This document shows positions 44,363 through 53,704 of a stretch of DNA of 64,000 nucleotides, in pieces. The number at the start of each line of letters is the position of its first letter. The first letter of the stretch is position 1. The translations under genes and the position numbers were made by a program. This DNA comes from Stakelama sediminis (lineage in GTDB: Bacteria > Pseudomonadota > Alphaproteobacteria > Sphingomonadales > Sphingomonadaceae): NCBI RefSeq assembly GCF_014199335.1, contig NZ_JACIJI010000001.1, positions 372,001 to 436,000 of the forward strand, written 5' to 3'. Under the pieces are notes generated by a model. That model was not told the origin of the DNA. It did not search any database and saw only the letters and a program-made list of their open reading frames with translations.

Positions 44363-44419
44363 TCGGGGTCTCCGGCAAACAGAAAAACGCGATTTCATGC
44401 GGTGCGTCGGCTCCGCATT

Positions 44420-44630
44420 CCATCGCCCCCTCTGTCACGGAACCTGAGAGCTTTCACGGGCATCGGGGGTTTACCCCTGCCTGCTTACCCCTTCGGTGGA
44501 GACGACGCATAAACACCGCCTCGCTTTCCAGAGTGTCGCCAGGTCGCGCGCGGTCCCGATTGCCTGAGAGATTCCGGGGCGGTTGCTCCTTCGGCGGCCA
44601 GGGTCGAAACCCCGGCACTCTCCCGTGCGC
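44420..44630 (-). ncRNA. Tandem glycine riboswitch of the gcv operon
   Basis: On the minus strand aptamer 1 (about 44626-44527) shows GGGAGAGTGCCGGGG, CCGCCGAAGGAGCAACCGC, CCGGAATCTCTCAGGCA and a closing CTCTGGAAAGCGA. Aptamer 2 (about 44500-44420) shows TCTCCACCGAAGGGGTAAGC, GTAAACCCCCGATGCCCG, GAAAGCTCTCAGGTTCCG and GACAGAGGGGG. These are the conserved elements of the tandem glycine riboswitch, which normally turns gcv genes on when glycine is high. It ends about 55-60 bases before the gcvT start. Confidence 0.93.
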
Positions 44631-44634
44631 GGCC

Positions 44635-44654
44635 CATGCCGGAAAAACCGGCAT
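44635..44654. other. Short hairpin before the riboswitch
   Basis: ATGCCGG-AAAAA-CCGGCAT forms a 7-base-pair stem with a five-base loop. It lies just outside aptamer 1, in the likely 5' leader of the gcv transcript or just upstream of it. Role unknown. Confidence 0.35.
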
Positions 44655-44707
44655 CGACGCTCTTGTTAGTGCGTCAGATGCCGACCGCGAGTCAATTGGC
44701 GAATATG

Positions 44708-44732
44708 CCGGCGCGGCGTTTTTCCGCGCCGG
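44708..44732 (-). terminator. Hairpin downstream of the lipoprotein gene
   Basis: A 9-base-pair GC stem (44708-44716 with 44724-44732, loop CGTTTTT) lies 10 bases beyond the stop at 44743. No T tract follows on the minus strand, so it may need Rho or simply protect the 3' end. It separates the lipoprotein gene from the gcv leader. Confidence 0.45.
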
Positions 44733-44742
44733 AATGCACGCG

Positions 44743-45408
44743 TCAGCGCGTTGCGTTATATTTGAGCTGATCCTCGGTCAGCTGGAAGCCGACCAGCGCC
44801 TCGAACGTGGCACGCTGAATCGCCTGCTGCACATCGGGTTCGGACAGCGGATCGACCGCCGCATCCGCCTGTCCTGCCTTGCGCTTCTGGGTGATCTTGT
44901 CGCGAATATCCTGCGGGATCGTCGCGGCAGCGCGATTGATCGACGTCGCACCTTGGGCGCTGACCTGCGCGCGCAACTGACCGGCGGCAAAATGCACCGT
45001 CGCATGACCGATCCGTTTCGCCGTCACCGCCGAACCACCGCGCACCACGGTGATGAAATAGGGGAAGGTCACGTCGCGCGCACCGTCCGCCTTGCTGCGG
45101 CGCGCCTCAACATTGAACGTGATGTTGGTGAGCACATTGGCGCCCGAGTCGTTGCAGGTCGAACGGACATCGGTGATTGTCGCGGTCACGTCGATCGCGC
45201 TGGCATCCTGACTGGTGGCAGGGTTGAACAGCGTGATGTCACCGGTCCCCGCTGGAACCGCGACTTCGGGGCAGGAGGTGCGGATGGCGGTAATACCCAC
45301 TCCGCCTGCGGTTGAGATGTCCCCGGTTTTGGAGCACCCCGCCACCAACGGGACAAAAGCCAGCGCAGCGGCTATTCCGTACTTGCGGAAATTCACGGTT
45401 CGACACAC
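44743..45408 (-). CDS. Hypothetical exported lipoprotein
   Basis: 221 residues. MCRTVNFRKYGIAAALAFVP followed by LVAGC gives a lipoprotein signal with lipobox VAGC. The body contains ATITDVRSTCNDSGANVLTN, a predicted beta-rich region FPYFITVVRGGSAVT and an Ala/Gln-rich helical C terminus (QQAIQRATFEALVGFQLTED). No domain recognised. It is divergent from ispH, 111 bases apart. Confidence 0.75.
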   Translation of the reverse strand: MCRTVNFRKYGIAAALAFVPLVAGCSKTGDISTAGGVGITAIRTSCPEVAVPAGTGDITLFNPATSQDASAIDVTATITDVRSTCNDSGANVLTNITFNVEARRSKADGARDVTFPYFITVVRGGSAVTAKRIGHATVHFAAGQLRAQVSAQGATSINRAAATIPQDIRDKITQKRKAGQADAAVDPLSEPDVQQAIQRATFEALVGFQLTEDQLKYNATR

Positions 45409-45519
45409 CTTTCATACTCATCGCCGGGTCATGCAACACAATCACCGGACCGGCAAAACGCGGCGCACCATAGGAAGCGCCCTTGCACCACGCAAGCAAT
45501 CGCGTAGAGGCAATGGATA

Positions 45520-46470
45520 ATGGTTGAAAACGCTCCCCCGCTCGAACTCCTGATCGCCGCACCGCGTGGCTTCTGCGCGGGCGTGGATCGCGCCATTCAG
45601 ATCGTCGAACTGGCGATCGAACGCTATGGCACGCCGGTCTATGTCCGCCACGAAATCGTCCATAACAAATATGTGGTCGATACGCTGAAGGCGAAGGGCG
45701 CAATCTTTGTCGAGGAACTGGACGAAGTGCCCGACGACGCACCGGTGGTATTTTCCGCGCATGGCGTGCCCAAGGCGGTACCGGCCAAGGCAGAGGAGCG
45801 CGGCCTCACCTATGTCGATGCCACCTGCCCGCTGGTGTCCAAGGTCCATCGGCAGGCCGAGCGCCTGATCGAGGCGGGACGCCACATCCTGTTCATCGGT
45901 CATGCCGGGCACCCGGAAGTGATCGGCACTTTCGGACAGGTTCCCGAAGGCGGCATGACACTGATCGAAACCGTTGCCGATGTCGCTGCCTTCGAACCTG
46001 CCGATCCCGACAACCTGGCATTTCTGACCCAGACCACCCTGTCAGTGGACGATACCGCCGAAGTGGCGGCGGCCATGCAGGCACGGTTCCCGGCCATCGT
46101 CGCGCCCAAGGGCGACGATATCTGCTACGCCACCTCCAACCGGCAGGCAGCAGTGAAGGCGATTGCCGGATCATGCGACAAGGTGCTGGTAGTCGGCGCA
46201 CCCAATTCCTCCAACTCGCTGCGGCTGGTCGAGGTGGCGAAACGCAACGGTGCTGACGCGATTCTGGTGCAGCGTGCCGACGATCTCAACTTCGCCTGGC
46301 TGGACGGTGTGAAGCGGCTGGGCATCACCGCAGGCGCGTCCGCCCCGGAAAAACTCGTGCGCGAACTGGTCGATCATATCGCCACCCGATTTGCCGTAAC
46401 CGAGCAGGAGGTTGAGATCGCGCGCGAAAACATCACCTTCAAGCTGCCCCGCGGCCTGCAAACCGCCTGA
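45520..46470 (+). CDS. ispH: 4-hydroxy-3-methylbut-2-enyl diphosphate reductase
   Basis: Last enzyme of the MEP pathway (LytB), reducing HMBPP to IPP and DMAPP, 316 residues. The three iron-sulfur cysteines sit in [40 protein letters not shown] and [19 protein letters not shown]. The active-site Glu and Thr region is present ([12 protein letters not shown]). First gene of an apparent unit with thrB (6 bases on) and rnhA. Confidence 0.97.
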   Translation: MVENAPPLELLIAAPRGFCAGVDRAIQIVELAIERYGTPVYVRHEIVHNKYVVDTLKAKGAIFVEELDEVPDDAPVVFSAHGVPKAVPAKAEERGLTYVDATCPLVSKVHRQAERLIEAGRHILFIGHAGHPEVIGTFGQVPEGGMTLIETVADVAAFEPADPDNLAFLTQTTLSVDDTAEVAAAMQARFPAIVAPKGDDICYATSNRQAAVKAIAGSCDKVLVVGAPNSSNSLRLVEVAKRNGADAILVQRADDLNFAWLDGVKRLGITAGASAPEKLVRELVDHIATRFAVTEQEVEIARENITFKLPRGLQTA

Positions 46471-46476
46471 TTCCGG

Positions 46477-47442
46477 ATGGCAGTCTACACGCAGGTATCG
46501 GCGGAAGATCTGGGCGAGTTTCTAACGCGGTTCGACGTCGGCGAACTGGTATCGTTCAAGGGCATCGCCGAAGGCGTCGAAAACAGCAATTATCTGGTCG
46601 AAACGACGCAGAGCCGCTTCATCCTGACGCTTTATGAAAAGCGCGTGGCGGCGGACGACCTGCCCTTTTTCATGGCGCTGCTCGACCATCTGGCCGAGCG
46701 CGGCCAGCCCGTGCCGCCCGCCATTCCCGACCGTACTGGCCGCGAAATTCACGAACTGTGCGGACGGCCTGCCTGTCTGATCAAATTCCTGTCGGGCGTG
46801 TCGGTGTCCCACCCTACTCCCGCACAGGCGCGCGCCGCCGGACAGGCGATGGCGCGGATGCACCGGGCGCTCGCCGATTTCGAACCGGCGCGTGAAAACA
46901 CGATGGGTGTCGATCACTGGCGCCCCCTGTTCGAACGCTGCGGAAAGAGCCTGAACGATATCGTTCCGGGATTATACGACGATCTTGGCTTCGCACTGGA
47001 CGACACAGTGTCGGCATGGTCGGCCGACGGGCTGGATAGCTGCGTGATTCACGCGGACCTTTTCCCCGACAATGTGCTGATGCTGGGGGATCGGGTAACC
47101 GGCGTCATCGACTTTTATTTCGCCTGTACCGACCTTCGTATTTACGATCTTGCGGTTGCGCTGACGGCATGGTCGTTCGATGCCACGGGACATCGCTTCG
47201 ACAAGGCGGTCGCCGACGCACTGACCACCGGATATGAGGGGCAGTTCCCTCTCAACGGTCACGAACGCAGCCAGTTGCTGACTTGTGCTGTCGGATCGTG
47301 CATCCGCTTCACTCTGTCTCGCGCGTGGGACTGGCTGAATACACCCGCCGACGCGATGGTGACGCGCAAGGACCCGCTGGCGTTCTGGCGGCGTGCGAAG
47401 GTGTATGACCCCGCCCTTGCCCGACTGACAACCTGCGCATGA
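46477..47442 (+). CDS. thrB: Homoserine kinase (choline-kinase-like fold)
   Basis: 321 residues of the alphaproteobacterial ThrB type related to aminoglycoside phosphotransferases rather than the GHMP kinases. [20 protein letters not shown] and [20 protein letters not shown] are the N-terminal landmarks; the catalytic loop is [15 protein letters not shown], with [20 protein letters not shown] following. It phosphorylates homoserine in threonine synthesis. It overlaps rnhA by ATGA. Confidence 0.95.
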   Translation: MAVYTQVSAEDLGEFLTRFDVGELVSFKGIAEGVENSNYLVETTQSRFILTLYEKRVAADDLPFFMALLDHLAERGQPVPPAIPDRTGREIHELCGRPACLIKFLSGVSVSHPTPAQARAAGQAMARMHRALADFEPARENTMGVDHWRPLFERCGKSLNDIVPGLYDDLGFALDDTVSAWSADGLDSCVIHADLFPDNVLMLGDRVTGVIDFYFACTDLRIYDLAVALTAWSFDATGHRFDKAVADALTTGYEGQFPLNGHERSQLLTCAVGSCIRFTLSRAWDWLNTPADAMVTRKDPLAFWRRAKVYDPALARLTTCA

Positions 47443-47882
47443 CGGCCCTTCCCCATGTCGAAATGGCGACCGATGGCGCATGCAAGGGCAATCCCGGTCC
47501 CGGCGGTTGGGGCGTGGTGCTGCGTTCCGGCACGACGGAAAAGGAACTGTCGGGCGGAGAGGCCGACACCACCAACAACCGCATGGAGCTGATGGCGGCG
47601 ATTCGCGGGCTGAACGCACTGAAACGCCCCTGCCGGGTGACGCTGTCCACCGACAGCAAATATGTCATGGACGGCCTGACCAAATGGATTCACGGCTGGC
47701 AGCGTAATGGCTGGAAAACAGCGGCAAAGAAACCGGTCAAGAATGCCGATCTGTGGCAGGAACTGCTCGCCGCCGCCAAACCGCACAAGGTCGACTGGGT
47801 GTGGGTGAAGGGCCATGCAGGCCACCCCGACAATGAACGCGCCGACCGGCTGGCCAGCGACGCAGCACTCGCCGCACGCTGA
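47439..47882 (+). CDS. rnhA: Ribonuclease HI
   Basis: 147 residues. Acidic site residues appear in [20 protein letters not shown] (Asp), [16 protein letters not shown] (Glu), [20 protein letters not shown] (Asp) and [20 protein letters not shown] (His, Asp). It removes RNA from RNA-DNA hybrids. The ispH-thrB-rnhA order is often seen in alphaproteobacteria. Confidence 0.97.
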   Translation: MTALPHVEMATDGACKGNPGPGGWGVVLRSGTTEKELSGGEADTTNNRMELMAAIRGLNALKRPCRVTLSTDSKYVMDGLTKWIHGWQRNGWKTAAKKPVKNADLWQELLAAAKPHKVDWVWVKGHAGHPDNERADRLASDAALAAR

Positions 47883-47963
47883 AGCGTTCCCGATCCGGCC
47901 ATTACCGTTCTTGACGCGGCATGGCGGCTGCGGTTGACTGATCGCCGACGAAAGAGAGCCGAT

Positions 47964-48617
47964 ATGCAACTGCCCGACGATATTTTCACCGAGCCCGCCA
48001 ACATCGACCCGGACACGCTGGCCAATCTGGGGCCGCTGCTGCGGCTGGCGGGGGTTTGGGAAGGCAAGGCCGGTCAGGACGTCAATCCCAAGGCGGACGG
48101 TCCGCAGCGGCGCGGCTATACCGAACGCATCGAATTACAGCCGATCGACGCCCAGCCCAACGGGCCGCAGCTCTTCTATGGCCTGCGCTATCACACGCAT
48201 ATCAACGACCCGGAAGAGGCAATTACCTTTCACGATCAGGTCGGATACTGGCTGTGGGAACCGGCAACCGGTCTGATTCAGCAGACGCTTGCCATTCCGC
48301 GCGGGCAGGTGTTGCTGGCGGCAGGGCACACCAAAGCCGATGCCGACCATTTTGTCGTCGAAGCGAAGCGCGGCCAGACCAATTACGGCATCTGCTCGAC
48401 CGACTTTCTGGAAGGCGCATTCCGCACCGATTCCTATCGGCTGGAAATCCGGTTTCACGACGATGGGACATGGAGCTACGATTCGCGAACCATGCTGGCC
48501 GTTCGTGGTGAGGACGAACCGTTCCTGCACCACGACACCAACCGGCTGACGCTGATCGCATCGCCCGATTGCAACCCCTGGCAGGGAATACTCAATGCAT
48601 CGAAGTCCGGGGCGTGA
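47964..48617 (+). CDS. Nitrobindin/THAP4-like heme-binding beta-barrel protein
   Basis: 217 residues. The family pattern is visible: LGPLLRLAGVWEGKAGQDVN, the beta-barrel strands with FYGLRYHTHINDPEEAITFH, DQVGYWLWEPATGLIQQTLA and IPRGQVLLAAG. These resemble FABP-like heme-binding domains, which can carry ferric heme. The start ATG 47964 has gaaagagag upstream; an in-frame start ten codons earlier is weaker. Which residue ligates heme is not established from sequence. Confidence 0.72.
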   Translation: MQLPDDIFTEPANIDPDTLANLGPLLRLAGVWEGKAGQDVNPKADGPQRRGYTERIELQPIDAQPNGPQLFYGLRYHTHINDPEEAITFHDQVGYWLWEPATGLIQQTLAIPRGQVLLAAGHTKADADHFVVEAKRGQTNYGICSTDFLEGAFRTDSYRLEIRFHDDGTWSYDSRTMLAVRGEDEPFLHHDTNRLTLIASPDCNPWQGILNASKSGA

Positions 48618-48641
48618 TGCCGGAACAGGCGTGCGTTACAC

Positions 48642-49703
48642 CTACCGCTCCGGCAGGCTGGTGATCTGTGTCGAGCTGTCCCAGATGTCGATACCGCCAT
48701 CGACGGCATAGGGCTCGATCTCGGCCAGTTCGGCTTCGGTGAAATCGAGATTCTTCACCGCATCGAGCGAGTCGTCGAGTTGTTCGACGGTGCGCGCGCC
48801 GATCAGTGCGGAGGTCACCCGCTTGTCGCGCAGCACCCAGGCGATCGCCATTTGCGCCAGCGTCTGCCCGCGCCGCTCGGCAATCGCATTGAGCGCGCGT
48901 GCGCGTTCGATATTATCCTCGGTCAGCAGTCCCTTGCCGAACGACCCGCCCTTCGTCGCGCGCGCCTTGTCGGGCATGCCGTTCAGATATTTGCTGGTGA
49001 GAAGTCCCTGCGCCAGCGGTGAAAAGGCGATGCAGCCGACGCCCAGATCGCCCAGCGTGTCGAGCAACCCCTTTTCCACCCAGCGGTTGAGCATCGAATA
49101 GCTCGGCTGATGGATCAGCAACGGCACCTTATGTTCAGCGAGGAGCGCGACAGCCTTTTTCGTCAGTCCCGGTTCGTAGCTTGAGATACCGATATACAGC
49201 GCCTTGCCCTGACGATGGATCTGCGCAAGCGCGCCCACCGTTTCTTCCAGCGGCGTTTGCGGATCGACGCGATGCGAATAGAAGATATCGACATAATCGA
49301 CGCCCAGCCGCTTGAGCGACTGGTCGCAACTGGCGATCAGATATTTTTTGCTGCCCCCGATATCACCATAGGGTCCGGGCCACATGTCCCAACCCGCTTT
49401 GCTGGAAATGATGAGTTCGTCGCGATGGCCGGCAAAATCCTTTGCCAGCACGCGCCCGAAATTCTCCTCCGCAGAGCCATAGGGCGGGCCGTAATTATTG
49501 GCGAGGTCGAAATGCGTGACGCCGCGGTCGAACGCGCGGCGCAGAATCGCGCGGCCCGTTTCGAACACATCCTCGCCGCCGAAATTCTGCCACAGGCCAA
49601 GGCTGATCGCGGGCAGATCGAGTCCGGAAATCCCGCAGCGGCGATAGGGCATGCGACCGTCATAGCGATCGGCATCGGCGATATAGGGCGGCGCAAAGGA
49701 CAT
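48642..49703 (-). CDS. Aldo/keto reductase (YghZ/MgrA-like)
   Basis: 353-residue NADPH-dependent reductase. AKR catalytic residues: Asp and Tyr in GVTHFDLANNYGPPYGSAEE, Lys in LIISSKAGWDMWPGPYG, and His in DYVDIFYSHRVDPQTPLEET. It begins YRRCGISGLDLPAISLGLWQ, as in the L-glyceraldehyde 3-phosphate reductase group, and ends with SALIGARTVEQLDDSLDAV. Complete. Substrate not determined. Confidence 0.92.
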   Translation of the reverse strand: MSFAPPYIADADRYDGRMPYRRCGISGLDLPAISLGLWQNFGGEDVFETGRAILRRAFDRGVTHFDLANNYGPPYGSAEENFGRVLAKDFAGHRDELIISSKAGWDMWPGPYGDIGGSKKYLIASCDQSLKRLGVDYVDIFYSHRVDPQTPLEETVGALAQIHRQGKALYIGISSYEPGLTKKAVALLAEHKVPLLIHQPSYSMLNRWVEKGLLDTLGDLGVGCIAFSPLAQGLLTSKYLNGMPDKARATKGGSFGKGLLTEDNIERARALNAIAERRGQTLAQMAIAWVLRDKRVTSALIGARTVEQLDDSLDAVKNLDFTEAELAEIEPYAVDGGIDIWDSSTQITSLPER

Positions 49704-49834
49704 GGCGGAACTCTCCCATCGAGTAGCGGCAAAGGCTCTGAAAACGACCGGAACGAATGCCCGGTACCGGTATCAGATGTCGTTAGCGCAGAGAGAGTTC
49801 CGCGTCAGCCCGCAAACAGGCCGAAATTATGCGT

Positions 49835-50011
49835 TTAGCTATTGTCTTCGACAGGTGCGCCGGGGCCGTTCTTTTTCATGGAGTCGATGGCGTTCTGAGC
49901 AGAGGACTTGCTGCTATAGCCTTCAGTCGAAAACATCACTTCCGAATTATATTTGAAGCGGACTCGAAACTCGCCAGCCTTGTCCTTATAGATTTCGAAC
50001 TTGTGTGCCAT
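49835..50011 (-). CDS. DUF1508 (YegP-type) small protein
   Basis: A 58-residue single-repeat protein, MAHKFEIYKDKAGEFRVRFK, then FSTEGYSSKSSAQNAIDSMK. Pattern and length fit a one-repeat YegP family member. ATG 50011 is favoured over ATG 50017 because the AAGGGA ribosome binding site abuts the upstream ATG but lies six bases before the second. The 130 bases downstream towards the aldo/keto reductase start contain no feature I recognise. Function unknown. Confidence 0.8.
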   Translation of the reverse strand: MAHKFEIYKDKAGEFRVRFKYNSEVMFSTEGYSSKSSAQNAIDSMKKNGPGAPVEDNS

Positions 50012-50070
50012 CGACATTCCCTTTCCGGTTGAAGTGATTGATCGAAGTTAACGAGGCAAATCGCGATTCG

Positions 50071-51150
50071 CTAGGAAAAGCGTGTCGCTGCATAGCGATC
50101 CGGATCGATACCCTCCGGCATCATCGCAGGGTCGTTGAGAAGCAGGGAGGCAGCGAGTGCGGCTGCGGCAGGCGCGGTCTGGATGCCGAAGCCGCCCTGC
50201 CCTGCAAACCAGAAAAAGCCGGGCACCTCGGCGGCGAACCCGTAAACGGGCCGCCGGTCGGGGGCAAAGCTGCGCAGACCCGCCCATTTGCGTTCGACCG
50301 CTTCGATCCGCCAGTCCACCGCGCCTTCCAGCCGGTCGATGGCAAGCGCGACATCAATTTCTTCCGGCGCAGCATCGCAGGGCACGGTCGGGATTTCATC
50401 ATGCGGGCTGAGCCACAATTTACCGCCCGCTTCCGGCTTGAAATAGAAACGACCGTTGATTTCGGCGACATGCGGGACACCGTCCGGAACCGGCGGATCG
50501 GTGCGTAGCTGCACCATCGTCCGGCGGAACGGCGCGATGCCCAATGGTCTCGCTCCCGCCATCGCAGCCACAGGGTCGGCCCAGGCACCGGCGGCATTAA
50601 CCAGCACCGACGCACGCGCCACGCCCGACGCCGTGTCGAGCAGCCACTGCCCGTTTTCACGCCGCGCCGCGCGTAAAGTTGCCCCGGTCGACAGCACCGC
50701 TCCTGTCCGCCGCGCACGGCTCAGGCAATCGCCATGCAGGCCGGCAACATCGATATAGGTGCAGCTTGGCTCCCACACCGCGTCGCACCACGCATCGCGC
50801 AAACCGGGCACATGGTCGCGCGGATCGACGCGGGAGAGTTCTACTCCCGATCCGTCAAACTTTTCCAGAAATGCCTCAATGGCAGCACTATCACTCGCCT
50901 GACCGATCCCCAACGATCCGAGTGGCTCCAGAAACCCGCCTGCCCGCAAAGCCGGTCCTGACGCAGTGGTCAGAGGCTGAATATCCGGACCGCCATAGGT
51001 TTCGGACCAGAATGCCGCCGACCGCCCGGTGGCGTGATAACCGGGCTGGTCCTCCGCCTCCAGTAACAGCACGCGCGCGCGGTCGCCAATCGCAGCGGCA
51101 AGGCTGGCACCCGCGATTCCGGCACCGACAATGGCGATATCGAACGGCAT
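50071..51150 (-). CDS. FAD-dependent oxidoreductase (DAO family, D-amino-acid-dehydrogenase-like)
   Basis: 359 residues. Dinucleotide-binding fold DIAIVGAGIAGASLAAAIGD at the N terminus, then LLLEAEDQPGYHATGRSAAF typical of the DAO superfamily, and the C-terminal FFWFAGQGGFGIQTAPAAAA. The overall pattern resembles D-arginine dehydrogenase-like flavoproteins. Substrate undetermined. The start overlaps the upstream hydrolase stop by one base (TGATG). Confidence 0.88.
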   Translation of the reverse strand: MPFDIAIVGAGIAGASLAAAIGDRARVLLLEAEDQPGYHATGRSAAFWSETYGGPDIQPLTTASGPALRAGGFLEPLGSLGIGQASDSAAIEAFLEKFDGSGVELSRVDPRDHVPGLRDAWCDAVWEPSCTYIDVAGLHGDCLSRARRTGAVLSTGATLRAARRENGQWLLDTASGVARASVLVNAAGAWADPVAAMAGARPLGIAPFRRTMVQLRTDPPVPDGVPHVAEINGRFYFKPEAGGKLWLSPHDEIPTVPCDAAPEEIDVALAIDRLEGAVDWRIEAVERKWAGLRSFAPDRRPVYGFAAEVPGFFWFAGQGGFGIQTAPAAAALAASLLLNDPAMMPEGIDPDRYAATRFS

Positions 51151-52097
51151 CAGGCGGGCGGTACTCTGCTCGTCAGGAAGCGGTCAATCTCTGCCAATGC
51201 CTGATCACGCACCGGATCGGCTTCGCGCAGAATTTCATGCGCCGATTCCGGGCCGAAGCGGATCAACTCCGCATCGGGCAATTTCCCGGCCAGCGCGATC
51301 GCCGCTTTCGCATCGACCAGCCCGTCGGCTTCCGCGATCAGCATCAGCAGCGGCACCCGCATTGCGCCAAGTCGCTTGTCCGCGCGCAAGCGCCGGGTAG
51401 AGGCAAAGGCCTCGACCAGCCATTGCCAGCTTGGCGGTCCAAGCATCAGTTCGGGCTTCGCCGTCTGCCACCATAGTTCATCTTCATAACGGGCATGGTC
51501 ATGGGTAAGCAGCGATTCGCGTGTTTCAGTGCGACTGGGCTTTTCATTCGCCTTCCATGCCAGCCGCGCGGGATCGCCGATTTTCGTCATCAGCCGCGCG
51601 GCCAGCTCGCCGATCACCGGGCCGACCGGTGTCTTCAAGCCCAGCATCGGCGCCACCAACACCGCCGCATCGGGATCAATCGCCCCTTCGACCAGTCCGC
51701 GCAGGATCAGATGCCCGCCCATTGAATGGCCGAACACCACGCGCGGACCCGCCGCCGCAGGTGCCCAATCGGCATAAAAACCCCGCAAATCGTCAATATA
51801 GATGCCAAAGTCGCGGACATGGCCGCAATGCGGGTTGGGGGATAACCGCCCCGAACCGCCCTGTCCGCGCCAGTCGAATGCAGTGATCGACCAGCCGAGC
51901 GCGTGCCAGTGCGCGAAGCTTTCCAGATATTTTTCGAAAATGTCGCCGCGGCCGCCCTGAAACAGGATCGAGCCGCGCGCCTTGCCTGCTTCGGCGGGCC
52001 AGTCGAACCGACGCAGCGCCCAGCCATCGGAGGCGTGCCAGCGGGTGATTTCGGCACCGGCGGGAATCGCACGGCGAAAGAGAGCGGATGCAGCCAT
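51150..52097 (-). CDS. Alpha/beta hydrolase (lysophospholipase/monoacylglycerol lipase-like)
   Basis: 315 residues. Oxyanion-hole region ILFQGGRGDIFEKYLESFAH, then ITAFDWRGQGGSGRLSP and nucleophile elbow VVFGHSMGGHLILRGLVEGA with catalytic Ser; the acid is likely Asp in LLMLIAEADGLVDA and the His in ESAHEILREADPVRD. It resembles the PldB/MGLL group. Coupled to the FAD oxidoreductase by the TGATG overlap. Confidence 0.88.
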   Translation of the reverse strand: MAASALFRRAIPAGAEITRWHASDGWALRRFDWPAEAGKARGSILFQGGRGDIFEKYLESFAHWHALGWSITAFDWRGQGGSGRLSPNPHCGHVRDFGIYIDDLRGFYADWAPAAAGPRVVFGHSMGGHLILRGLVEGAIDPDAAVLVAPMLGLKTPVGPVIGELAARLMTKIGDPARLAWKANEKPSRTETRESLLTHDHARYEDELWWQTAKPELMLGPPSWQWLVEAFASTRRLRADKRLGAMRVPLLMLIAEADGLVDAKAAIALAGKLPDAELIRFGPESAHEILREADPVRDQALAEIDRFLTSRVPPA

Positions 52098-52146
52098 GAC
52101 CGTTGGTTACTTTTTGGAAAGCCATTGCGTCTAGGGATTAGGCGTG

Positions 52147-52620
52147 ATGGGGGAATTAATTATTCCAGGTTTGCTGGCCGCTCTGGTCATCCTGCTGGTC
52201 TCGGCCGGCATCGAGGACGTGCGCACGCGTGAGATTGCGAACTGGAAAAACGCCGTAATCGCGTTGCTCGCACCGCTGTGGTGGGTCGCCAACGGGCTGC
52301 CGATATGGCCCGACATGGCGATTCAGTTCGGCCTGGGCGCGGGCGTGCTGGCACTCTTCACCATGGCATTTGCGCTGGGTCAGATGGGTGGCGGCGATGT
52401 GAAGCTGCTCGCTGCACTGGCGCTGTGGCTGCCGCTGCAACCGCTGATCTGGATGCTGGTGCTGATGTCGCTGCTCGGCGGCGCGCTGACGCTGATCATG
52501 CTGATCGAAAAATGGCTGCGCAAGTCGAAGACGGTGCCGGAGATTCCCTACGGCGTCGCCATCGTGCTCGCCAGCCTGATCATACTTCGCGAACCGATTT
52601 TTAACCATTTTACCGGATAG
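52147..52620 (+). CDS. cpaA: Prepilin peptidase CpaA/TadV
   Basis: About 157 residues, an A24 peptidase that processes Flp prepilins at the inner membrane. The first catalytic Asp is in GIEDVRTREIANW and the second in FALGQMGGGDVKLLAALALW, the GxGD motif. Five to six membrane segments. A GTG codon lies just upstream at 52144; ATG 52147 is preferred. First gene of the tad cluster. Confidence 0.93.
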   Translation: MGELIIPGLLAALVILLVSAGIEDVRTREIANWKNAVIALLAPLWWVANGLPIWPDMAIQFGLGAGVLALFTMAFALGQMGGGDVKLLAALALWLPLQPLIWMLVLMSLLGGALTLIMLIEKWLRKSKTVPEIPYGVAIVLASLIILREPIFNHFTG

Positions 52621-52670
52621 CTTAACGCCGGATCAACCGGCCCGCTTTTTTCCGAAAGGCCAAGACTGAC

Positions 52671-53702
52671 ATGGATGCACGGAAAATCATTCTACTGGTA
52701 GGCGCGCTCGTCGTCGCAGGGCTCACCGCGTTTATGGCGCGCAGCCTGATGATGGGCTCGACCGCTCCGGAGGTCAGTGCGGCACCGCCGCCGACCGTCG
52801 TCACCGGCCCGAAGGTGCTGATCGCGAAAAAGGCGTTGCCCGTGGGCACGATCCTGACGACCGATTCCTTCACCTTTCAGCCATGGCCCAAGGATCTGGT
52901 GGAAAACGCCTATTATATCGAGGGCAAGACCGACCAGAAGTCGCTGCTCGGCACTGTCGTGCGCTATGCGATCCCTGCGGGTCAGCCGATCACGCAGGGT
53001 GCGCTGATCAAACCGGGCGACCGTGGCTTCCTGGCGGCGGCACTCGCACCGGGCATGCGCGCAGTCACCGTTCCGGTTTCTGCGCAAAGCGCGGTTGCCG
53101 GCTTCGTCTTTCCCGGCGATCGGGTCGACCTGTTGCTGACTCAGTCGGTGCCCGGCGGCGGCGATGGCCCGCCTCTTAAAGCTGCGGAAACCATACTGCG
53201 CAATCTGCGCGTGCTGGCCACTGACCAGAGCACCGAGAATGAAACCGACGAAAACGGTAAACCGGTCATCAAGCCTTATTCGACGGTAACCGTCGAGGCG
53301 ACGCCCAAGATCGCGGAAGAAATCGCGGTCGCGCAAACGCTTGGCACGCTGTCGCTGTCGCTGCGCTCGATCGCCGACAACAAACGCCAGTTGGAAGCGG
53401 CCATCGCGTCCGGGGAAATCAATGTCCCCGACGACGGCGATCCGAAGAAGGAAAAGGAAATGCTTGCCGCCGTCGACGCCATGCCGATCGACGCACGCAA
53501 AACCTATTCAACGGGTGCCGATGTATCCCGTTTCCAGCGCAGCACCGTGCCCGGCAAAGCGTCGAGCGAAAGCGGGAATATGGGCATGGCTCCTTCGGGA
53601 CCGTCCTTTCCCGGTGGTGCGACACCGGCTGTTACCGGCCCGGTGGTCAGGGTTGCCCGCGGCAATACCGTGACCGTCGTCCCGGTCGGGGGGAAGAAAT
53701 AA
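52671..53702 (+). CDS. cpaB: Flp pilus assembly protein CpaB/RcpC
   Basis: 343 residues: N-terminal anchor (KIILLVGALVVAGLTAFMA), SAF domain (VLIAKKALPVGTILTTDSFT ... GFLAAALAPGMRAVTVPVSA) and a C-terminal linker ending PVVRVARGNTVTVVPVGGKK. It is a periplasmic partner of the CpaC secretin. The gene starts 50 bases after cpaA and lies two bases before cpaC. Confidence 0.93.
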   Translation: MDARKIILLVGALVVAGLTAFMARSLMMGSTAPEVSAAPPPTVVTGPKVLIAKKALPVGTILTTDSFTFQPWPKDLVENAYYIEGKTDQKSLLGTVVRYAIPAGQPITQGALIKPGDRGFLAAALAPGMRAVTVPVSAQSAVAGFVFPGDRVDLLLTQSVPGGGDGPPLKAAETILRNLRVLATDQSTENETDENGKPVIKPYSTVTVEATPKIAEEIAVAQTLGTLSLSLRSIADNKRQLEAAIASGEINVPDDGDPKKEKEMLAAVDAMPIDARKTYSTGADVSRFQRSTVPGKASSESGNMGMAPSGPSFPGGATPAVTGPVVRVARGNTVTVVPVGGKK

Positions 53703-53704
53703 CC

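Noticed and set aside
52601..52645. TTAACC and CTTAACG between cpaA and cpaB as CtrA sites.
   Set aside because: The two half-sites are too far apart for the TTAA-N7-TTAA pattern, and they straddle the end of cpaA.
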